Assembly: GCA_006538405.1 (NCBI GenBank)
Contig: BJKQ01000017.1
Coordinates: forward strand, 310,001-374,000
DNA length: 64,000 nucleotides
Source of the DNA: Hansfordia pulvinata
Lineage: Eukaryota; Ascomycota; Sordariomycetes; Xylariales
Direction of reading: 5' to 3'
In this document: positions 55,497 through 64,000 of the stretch, in pieces
Numbering within the stretch: the first letter of the stretch is position 1
How the letters are laid out: every line of letters begins with the position of its first letter
The notes under the pieces: model-generated
What the model was told of the DNA's origin: nothing
What the model saw: the letters and a program-made list of their open reading frames with translations, nothing else
Database searches by the model: none
Translations under genes and position numbers: made by a program

Positions 55497-58101
55497 ATGC
55501 TCGCGGGCGAAACCACCAGCTCTCGCGGCCGAAGAAGATCCCATAATGCTTGCCTCCCCTGCCGGTACCTTCCTTCCCATCCCTCGGCGGTCGCCTTTGT
55601 CCGCTCCAACGTCCGAAAACCCACATACTAACGCTGTTGCTTCTCACAGGAGGAAGAAGACGCGTTGCCCCGGCGAGAAGCCGGCCTGCTCGAGCTGCAC
55701 CCGACTCAAGCAGCAGTGTTCATACGCGCCCGTGACCAAGTCTGCACGCGGCGGCCGCTCGGTACTACTACACCACGGCGCACCATCCGTCTGCGATGAC
55801 CATCCCCTTTGACACTCCACTAGGAAGAGAGACTTGCGAGCCTGGAAGCAAAGCTCGACCGCATCCTCAACGGAAATTCGTAAGACCCCTCCTTCTCTTC
55901 TTGCCCGTGCATATCGTCGCTATCGCTTCTGAAGCTGACATAGCCCGTCTTTCTTACTTCTCTCCCCCTTTATAGACCGACCCACACCATACCCACGAAT
56001 CGCGAACAGCAGCCCCTGCCCTCCAAAGATGGTAGCGGCGGCGACGGGGCTTCGCAGCGGTCTTTCTCCCATAGTCCGAACCCGGAGCGCGACACGCCGG
56101 GCAGCCGCCACTCGACCGAGGCGTCCGAGCATCCGTCTTCGTCTTCCGCACTGACCACAAATGGCCATCACCACCATCACCACAACCACCCAGCTGCGGG
56201 TCCTCTGATCGAGCTGCCCGAGCTTGTGCGCGCCATCCACATCTACTTCAAGCACTGCCACCGGCAGCCCATCTGGTGTTTCGAGCGTGATGACGTGGGC
56301 GACGTGGGCGCGCTGCCAGACGAGCTGTCTTGCAGCATTCTGGCGCTGACCTCGCGGTTCCTCCCGTTCCAGCAGCAGCAGAACAGCAGCAACAATAGCA
56401 ATGGCGGCGGCAGCAACGTGGACCGGGCGCAGCGGTATGGCAACGATGCGCGGCGGCTGATCATGCTGCGCATCGCTAATGGAACGGTGGCGCTGACGAC
56501 GATTGAGAGCTTGTGTTTGTTGTCGTACTCATTTTTCATGGGCAAGTCACCCCATGATGCATATTCCCTGCCACCTCCCGTTCTTTCCCATTGCCCTCTC
56601 TCCTCCGAATTCTGGCTGACCTCCCCCAGACGGCAATGCACATCTGGGTCAGTTCCACCTTGGACTGGCAGTGCAGCTCTGCCAAGCAGCCATGCTGGAC
56701 GTCGAGTCCATGTACGCGCTACAAGACTCAACTACCGAGCGTAAGAAGCGGCTCTACTGGAGCCTGCAGGTGCTGGAGCAGTTTTACGGGCGGGCCAACA
56801 ACGTGCGCAACGCGTCAGCCATGGCTGAGGCCGGGCGGCCGTTCCACGCCTCGGCCGAGGGTATCATACCGGGTTTGTACTCAGAGGCCGGCCACGGAGG
56901 GACGACGACGGGTATTGGCGGCCCCAAGACCCCGCCCCTGCCTGGAGACGAACGGGGTTTCTCTCCGTCGCTCATGGATGAGCCAGGCATCTGGAACACC
57001 GGCGTGCATCTGGGGTGGATTTGGAGCCGCGTCCGCAAGTACGTGTCGGACTGCTCGCAAAATATTCTCAAAGAGCCATGGCGGCACGACTCGATGTATG
57101 CAACGGTTCAGTCGGACTTCCTCGAGACGGAGAACCGCATACCCATCTGCCATCGTTACGACTCGGTGCGCTTCTACGACCGTAAGGTCGAGGAGCTGCG
57201 GCTCAACCACGACTACTGGGCCGCCTGGCTGCGCGAGCAGTTCACCTATCACGCCATCCCAACAGTGCTGAACCACCCCTTCCTTTACATCGTTGGCGCC
57301 CAGCACAACCCCAACCTCGGCATCCCCAACACTTTCTGGCGCCGCTCCTCGGAGCTGGCCCTGCTGCATGCCACCTGGATCGTTCGCATCATCGACATGG
57401 CCGTCGAGAAGCAAGTCCAGCTGACAGACCCTTTCTTCGGCCACGCCGCCGCCATCGCCGCCACCGTTCATTTGTACTACTGCTGCGCCGCCGCCACCCA
57501 ACTCAAGCACAAGTCTAACACAGACTTTGAAAAATGTCGCCGCTTCCTCAAGACCTTCCTGCCCTTTTCCCCAGCCTGCGCCGCCCTTGATCGCAATCTC
57601 GACAATATGGCGCGCATTGCGGCTGGAGGGCCAGGCGGCGGCTCCACGACGGGCAACGCCATGGTCGAGAGTGACGACGACGGTGACAGCAACGGAGGCG
57701 GAGACTGGATGCCCTCGAAAATCTACCTTTCAGTTCCACTGATGTGGGACATTTTACAGTTTAGCTGCACCACCAGCGCTTCTTACACCGACGGGACATC
57801 GACATTGGCGGCCGCCGCGGCGGACTTACTCTGCGCCTCGCTGGCGCCCCGACTACCCCCCGCCCCCGCAGCAGTGATGACGAGGGCTCTGACCCCGGCG
57901 GCGAGAGCTCGACGACGCTCGAGATACTTGTTGCCACTTCGCCCGAGATCAACGTCGACACAACCAACGGTGGCAGGACGCGCCGTCGCTATCGCGGCGC
58001 GCCCCTCACCATGTGCGGAGCCACAGTCACAGTCACCACCCAACCCACCACAATCAGAATCACCACGGCCACAGCCACAGTCAGAACCACCAAAGCCATA
58101 A
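55497..58101 (+). CDS. Zn2Cys6 fungal transcription factor with fungal_trans-type domain
   Basis: Five exons: 55497-55564, 55650-55761, 55824-55879, 55976-56541 and 56630-58101, giving 757 aa in the frame that ends at 58101. The zinc cluster spans the first intron: Cys19, 22, 29, 36, 39 and 46 (NACLPCRRKKTRC, then CSSCTRLKQQC), standard Cx2Cx6Cx6Cx2Cx6C spacing. A short coiled-coil linker (EERLASLEAKLDRIL) follows, then a His/Ser-rich loop, then the middle homology domain (LIELPELVRAIHIYFKHCH, then IESLCLLSYSFFMDGNAHLG, then RKKRLYWSLQVLEQFYGR). Intron 4 is a GC-AG intron (GCAAGT...CCCCAG). After about residue 650 the apparent coding frame drifts: DDEGSDPGGESSTTLEILVATS lies in a second frame, and FNTTPWLYADPLQFGGLSDL in a third, to about 58470. 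The annotated end may therefore be wrong. A local role in regulating the amine oxidase and Rieske genes is possible but unproven. Confidence 0.8.
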
Positions 58102-58470
58102 CCCAAACCACCACCACCATGGTCCTATGGGTCCTCGCTCCGAGACCCCGCGGCGAGCGATGACAGGGTGGACCCCAGGCGGCAATGGCGGTGGTGGCAG
58201 TGGGGCAAGCAGCAACGGCAGTGCGTCCTCGGCCACTGCAGCGGCGGCGGCGGCAGTCATGGACGCGACGGACAACCTGACGTTCAACACGACGCCGTGG
58301 TTGTACGCAGACCCGCTGCAGTTTGGCGGGCTGAGCGACCTGGGGTGGCACGACTCGCAGAGCAATAGTGGCGGTAGTATGGGTGGTGGTGGTGGTGGTG
58401 ACGGGGGTGGGCGCGGGGGACGCCGTGGTGGGAAGGCGGGATGCTCAGTGGGAGCTCCATGTCTATTTGA
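57850..58470 (+). other. Probable displaced C-terminal coding part of the Zn2Cys6 factor
   Basis: Three stretches with protein-like composition lie in successive frames: one from about 57850 to 57995 (SSDDEGSDPGGESS and following), one from about 58000 to 58385 (His-rich, then FNTTPWLYADPLQFGG), and a short ending (GMLSGSSMSI then stop) at 58438-58470. Each step corresponds to one missing base, and the steps fall at C- or G-rich runs. After three steps the frame is again that of the main ORF. Confidence 0.4.
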
Positions 58471-59476
58471 GCCCCCACTATCCCGTGTTTACGATGCCTA
58501 CGAGATGTTTGTGTGTTTGTGTGTGTGCGCTTTTGGGGGTGAGGTACGGGAGAGAGTGTCTGTGTGTACGCTACAGCTGTTGGGCCTGTGTGCGTGTTGA
58601 TCTCAGGGTTTGTATTTTCCGCAGAAATTTGGGTCTGATGAGTTGCGAGGGCCAGAAGAAGAGAGCATTTACGGATTTACGATTACATGTGGCGTCGGGA
58701 GGGACGAAGGTGGACGGGCCAAAGTCATTAGCGGGTTGAGCTGAATCTGGGGAACCCGGGGGCTGGGTCTCGCTCGGGCTGTGGGACAACGCGGGGAAAT
58801 GATGCGGGGAAGGCGGAGCAAAGCCGATGAAAGGGACGAAGGCCGAGCGACGAGGTGCGATGAGAGAGAAAAGAGCCGGCACATGTTCTTCGTCTGCGGA
58901 TACACGCCTGTTTGGCATTAGGTAATTGGACACGCCAGCGCGCGATATTGGGGCCACGCCCAGCCTCGAATAATACTTGCACACCCACCAACCCACGCCC
59001 ATCTTCTTGCTGTCGAGTGTCCACACGAGCAACGAGCAATGTACCGGTCTGACGACCGCCTCACTCCATGTACTTGGACTGTTTCTGCCTGCCCTGCTGG
59101 GTGCCTTGCATTGTTTACGAGCCTACCTATGTGAGACGAAAGGAGCATTTGCCCCTGTTCAAGCGAGGGAATCCCCGAGCTGAACGCGAAAACAGGGCTT
59201 ACAGACAGATGCCTCAGCAGCCGTGGTTCTTACGGAGTAGTGACGGATAGATACCAGAGACACAGAGAGAGGCGACCCCGATATTGATGACGCCGGCATC
59301 TGACGGTGCGGAGTAAGAGAAGCGCCAGGTACGGGTCAGTCAGGATTGAAAGGAGAGGAGGTACCTGCGGGAAGGAGAAGCTCTGGGCAGCCCCCAAGAT
59401 GGCGCCATGCCGATCCCCCGGGATTGCTGGTGCGCGCGCGAGAGTACTCGTAGACGAATACGGCCTGCACACAACT

Positions 59477-59509
<33 letters not shown>

Positions 59510-62500
59510 ATGGTATATGGATCGGATTGTGCGGGTGACTGTGGGAGCTGGGATCACGTTCCCTTTGCTGCTCGTGTTGGGCAGCGAAGATGAGGGCTGA
59601 GTGAGGCAGGAGGGTCTATGCTGCTGCTCTGCCTTGATTCTCTCCGGCTTGCGGGAGCACTGTCCAGTCACGGCGTGTAGGGGCTGGTTGACTATAGCCA
59701 AGATGTCCAGACTACTACCTAAGGTTAGGTAGGTAAGGTAGGTACCTAACCTGTGCCGAGGGCAGTAGTAGGTACTCACGCCGCCAGACTTATACACGGA
59801 CGGCGTCACGACGTGGCAGACTGGCACGACGACCCGCCCCATTCATCTCTCTCTCTCTCTGATGAGATGCAGATACCCCTCGAGTACGTGCATCACGAGA
59901 AATGGTGTACAATGGTGTAATAGCTTCTTTTCTTACCCCAGACTTCGAAGAGTCCTTCGAGCGAACCGCTCAAAGTGGGGAAGCTAACGGTGACTTGGGC
60001 CGTGTAAGTCCGGTGCAGTACCTATAAGCATGTGCTCCTCGGGTGTTTTTGGTCCGGGAGACATCTTCTGCACCTTGACCACCGTTGACTTCATTAGCAC
60101 TGCCACGTCTTATGAGCTCTTCAACGAGCAACCAGAAAGGAAAAAAAAAAAAACAAGAGAGGGAAAAAGCAGAACCCAGCGCCATCTGTATGTACGCAAA
60201 ATGGCTCGTGGGCGGAAGTCCACTGGGGAGAGAGAAGGTTCCCCAGCAAGCGCGTAAGCCAGGCCGCGTGGTCCCCTTCATGCGGCTGCCCCCTTAAGGT
60301 TTTGCTTTGCCCTCGTGCGCCTCCCGTCGATGCCGATCAAGCCCAAGGCCTCGTCGTCTGGGCCACTCGAATGGGGTACGATTGCACGTGTGGAAAGGGG
60401 TGGGACACCTGACACACCCGAAACCTCCGTTCTCGCACGGCCGGGTTTTTTTTTTTCTTTCTTTCTCTCTTCTTGGTCCTTCCCTCGTCGCCGTCGAGGG
60501 ATCATGGGAGCAACCAGTAAGGAAGAGCGAGACGAATTCAAGGAGGTTATACTCCGCCGCGTCCAAGTCAGCCGGCCAGTCAGCGGCAGCCGTCCCGTTC
60601 AGTCACCTGTAGCACCCAGGTACCTACCATAGAACCTACCGTACTCACCTTTCAACTACCTCCTCGATACCAAGGGTCCCAGGCACCGTAGGTACTCGTG
60701 CAACTCAACTACGCAAGCCCGGGAACGCTCCAGAAGGAGGGGGACGGGCTGTTCCTTGTCTCCCAGACTGTCCCATTCAGCCAAGGCCAGGCCAAGGGGC
60801 GGGTGCAGCCGTCGACTTGAGGGGCGGCGGAGATCTCCCCCTCCCCCGCGGGGTGGACCTCGCTGGAGGTGTGAACGGGGGCGAGATCTTTTGAGGGCAG
60901 TTGAATCCCCTGACTGATGAGGTTCATTCAACCTTGCTGTGCCTGTTCATGGCCTGCGTCGGGGGCGTGAGGTACCTGAGGGTTAGGGGAGTCGGAGTCC
61001 CTTTACAGGTGCCTTAAGTACGGATCTGCAGCCTACATAGTGGGCAGAGAGAGCCCTGGAGGGGTAGACGCACATCGATGCGCCTGCACTCCGAGGTACA
61101 TGTAGGGTTGGGGGCAGCTGGAACTGCACCGAGAGCTACCTACCTGATACTCACAGGTAGTGGATACCTCCTCTACGCCTTGCCGGTAAGTATTGGATAT
61201 CCATAGTTCGCAGTTTCCAGGACCTGCTGAACCTCCGGCTTAGATTCCGGAATTGATAGGACAGAGCTGCGGCTTGGAGGGGTGGAGGGGTTCGCCCCGC
61301 AAGCCCCGCCATCGCCAGCCCGCCCGGGAAGTACTCGTAGATCTCCACGCGACGGCGCAGTTACTCGTACGGGATCTACTCGTATACTCGGCGAAGGTAC
61401 TTACCTACACATATGTAGGTGGTGCACCAGCTGGAGCAGCCCAGATTCGCGACGGGGGGGGCTGTCGGACGGGATACGCCTCGGGGTGCGTACTCGTAGG
61501 CGGGGTGGGCGTGTGGCGTGTGCCTGTGCGGTAGGTATCAGGCAGCCCGGGTGACATGTGCATGAGGTACGTACATCCATCGGCAACGGCTCCGTGCAAG
61601 CCGTCCCCGGGCGACCTCCAGCTGGAGGAGATTGGATGCATTTATTTGGGTGCTTGCTCGCTTCTAGCTGTATGTAGTACGTACCTGAGGTATCTGGCCT
61701 ACTCGTACATCCATTCGACCCAAACCCACGTCCAGTTCGGGGTCACGGTTTCTCGCCGCCGCCTCGCCGCCTCACTCCCTCTTTACGCACCGCACGCCCC
61801 AGACACGGTTTCCCGGCTCCGGGGCCCGATCCCAGCCAGCTTCCAGATTCCATCCCAGCCCGGTCCAGAACCTCATTCGTCTTCCAGCAGCTGTCATCCA
61901 TCAGTCTGCTGTGCGATGACCCACCTACGAGTACTCCAACGTACCTGGCCAGCCCCTCCCACGAGTGCACCCAACGTGCGTCGAGTTACGAGGCCCTACC
62001 TACCTCTACCAAGTACCTGATCACGGCTGCCCGACCCGAACGCCGATCCGCGTGAGCCCCCTTGCCAACACGTCGACGTCGACGTCGACGGCAATGTCGA
62101 ACTCGAAGCACCCGCTATCGAACGGCATGCCGATGGCCCACCAAGATGGCCGCCGCTATCAGACACCCGACGCCACCAAGGAAACACCTCATCAGTGGCC
62201 CGGCCTCTTTCCTTGCCTTCCAGGGGTCCCTCCTGCTTGCGAGTATGCCCTATCTCGCAGCCGCGTATCCATCATCTAACACGGTATCTATGGATCGCCG
62301 CCCCACTGCCACACACCACCCCCCCCTTCTCCACCACCCCTCCACCACAGAAGAGCGTCAAGGTGAGAGCCTGGGGAACAGGAACACGACGCGACGACAC
62401 GGCCAACGTCGTCACTGCCGCGAGGCTACTACTAGGCCAGCTGTCTGTTCGCCCCGGAGGGGGGGGGCCGCCATTTGTCACAATGAAGTAACCACTATCT

Positions 62501-64000
62501 CCGGCCCTCCCACCATCTCGCCCCGACTGCGGAAGCTCCGGCAGATATTGCCTCCTTCCCCCCCCAAACGACGGTCGCCGCTGCTGCCGCCGCCGCCTCC
62601 GCTGTGGTGTCCGCATGCAGCTGGGCAGCTCAATAACGGGCTCTGCATTCCGTCGTCGTCGTCGCTCTCATCGCCGTCTTCCTTGTCGCCGCACGCCCCC
62701 TTCCTCCTCCCCTTACCCACTCCCCGCAACGCCTGTCCACCACACGCACGCACGCACGCACGCACACAGACACACGTACAATAAGTTGCCCTATCAACGT
62801 AGCATATTGCGGGGAAGTCATGTACCTATCGTGCTCGCACCTACATATCACCAAATCCATCTCATGAGGAGCCAGCCTCCCGCCCTCGACGAGGTACGAG
62901 TACCGGGGGGGTGTTGTCTTAGCACCCGAGGAGAGGAGCGTGCGCCATCCCCGGTCCCCCGTTCCCCGTCCCCCGTCCCTGCTCCAGATACTGGTACGCT
63001 ACGCGCGGCTCCGTATCGCTCATCTGCCAACGTCCCTGCTGACTGATTACCGACCCTTGCCTTCAAGCCTTTTCCTTGCCTTGCCTTGCCTTGCCCTGGC
63101 TTGGGTACGAGCACCTTGCCTAGCTCGGGTACCTATCGTCATCATCATCAAGCCTCCCGCCCAACCTCCGTTGTCGCGGTTGCTATTTCCGGACACATCG
63201 AGATAATAGAGAGCACCCGCAGATATCGTGACCACCCCTATCACAGACACGCTCATGCCCCCGCCGTCTACGGAGCTCTCTTATGCTACTCGTATACCAC
63301 ACGCGAGTTGCCCCCCTCCCCTCGGTACTTGGGTTGCGCGGCGGTCCAATTCCAAGTCTGCGATTGTAATTCCGCTCTATACTCTTCACACCCCCCCCCC
63401 CCCCCTTTCCCACTACCCCGAGCAGGCGGATGTTTCTCACGAGAACCAAGAAGAAGTTGACCTCTCAAAGAACGAACTTCACGTGCCAGACGCCCGCCCG
63501 GCACGGCCGGGCCACGGAAGCCGACGGGTCCAGGGCCCTCGAAAAGTAGTCCGCGCCGCTCAGGTACCTTTTGGCGGCTACCCTGCTTCGCCCTTACGGC
63601 GACGCGGGCGAGGTACCTGGACACGGCATCTGCAATTCCCTATCCCGGCCCTCTCTCCCGCGCGCCGTTGCGCCGAGCCGCGTTGCACACACACACAAAC
63701 ACACACAGAGGCGCGACGACGCTCGCCGGTTCGGCAGCTCACGCCAAGCCCCGACCAAGATCATCACGGGCTTTGCGTCGGGTCGTACGTTGTCCTTCGT
63801 TATGTTTGGTTCGTTGGAGGAAACGACGTGGGCGGGGAGAGTATGAAGTATTACTTGAAGGGCTGACTTGCCTGGCTTTTCTTCTTGGATTCAACTTCAT
63901 CTACATTTCCCGTGTTTTGCCCCCGACTCACATCTCATCTTGATAGAGTATTGGCCTGGTCATTTTCTTGTCGTCTCAAAATCGTCATTAACATCATTGT
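58471..64000. other. Long terminal intergenic region without recognisable genes
   Basis: About 5.5 kb to the window end. ORFs up to 240 aa (for example 62062-62784, plus) are Arg/Pro/Ser/His-rich and look like frames through repeats. It contains (GGC)n at 59478-59509, a palindromic-looking patch of TACCTAAGGTTAGGTAGG words near 59718-59752, (GCAC)n near 62745-62767 and many TACTCGTA words between 61330 and 61931. The final ~100 nt are AT-richer and could be the promoter of a gene to the right. Confidence 0.5.
59478..59509. repeat. (GGC)n trinucleotide microsatellite
   Basis: About ten GGC units in noncoding DNA. Confidence 0.92.

Noticed and set aside
62062..62784. 240-aa plus-strand ORF near the right end
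   Set aside because: Arg/Pro/Ser/His-rich with runs from simple repeats, no family resemblance and no clear start context.

Overview
The window is nuclear DNA from a filamentous ascomycete, most likely a Sordariomycete. The evidence is GC-rich coding sequence, short introns of 46 to 179 nt with GT(A/G)NGT donors and CTAAC/CTAAT-type branch points, and protein families typical of Pezizomycotina. The intergenic DNA is long and full of microsatellites. I see no rRNA, tRNA, transposon, CRISPR array or bacterial-style operon.

Layout: 1-3447 is gene-poor. A proline-rich single-pass membrane protein (3448-4530, minus) is followed by cytosolic leucyl-tRNA synthetase (6493-10001, minus). That gene shares a 426-bp divergent promoter with a 127-aa small membrane protein (10428-10873, plus). 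The AP-3 adaptor sigma subunit (10989-11632, minus) and a Gcn4-like bZIP factor (13377-14333, plus) come next, then an unrecognised ORF (16044-17033, minus), an Rgp1-type Ypt6 exchange-factor subunit (19162-21798, plus) and a Dsc2-like rhomboid-fold membrane protein (22669-23652, plus). A 2450-aa AT-hook, polyglutamine-rich protein (24682-32034, minus), an Sds3/Dep1-like histone deacetylase complex subunit (33912-35763, minus) and a single protein combining a PARP domain with a UBE2Q-type E2 domain (37370-40843, minus) follow. The right part has a peroxisomal FAD amine oxidase (45173-46809, plus), a Rieske oxygenase of the choline monooxygenase type (50042-51455, plus) and a Zn2Cys6 transcription factor (55497-58101 or further, plus). 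No gene was found in 58471-64000.

How the genes relate: three proteins act in Golgi/endosome traffic or quality control (AP-3 sigma, Rgp1, Dsc2-like), probably by chance. The amine oxidase and the Rieske oxygenase are adjacent, co-oriented and chemically compatible with successive N-demethylation of quaternary or methylated amines, so they could form a small catabolic pair, with the Zn2Cys6 factor as a possible local regulator. The leucyl-tRNA synthetase promoter carries a Gcn4/CPC-1 type site, and the Gcn4-like bZIP gene carries one in its own intron.

The points most worth checking are the PARP-E2 fusion; single-base frame breaks in the LeuRS, Sds3-like and Zn2Cys6 genes, all of the same sign; the amine oxidase/Rieske pair; and strong intergenic enrichment of the 8-mer TACTCGTA/TACGAGTA.
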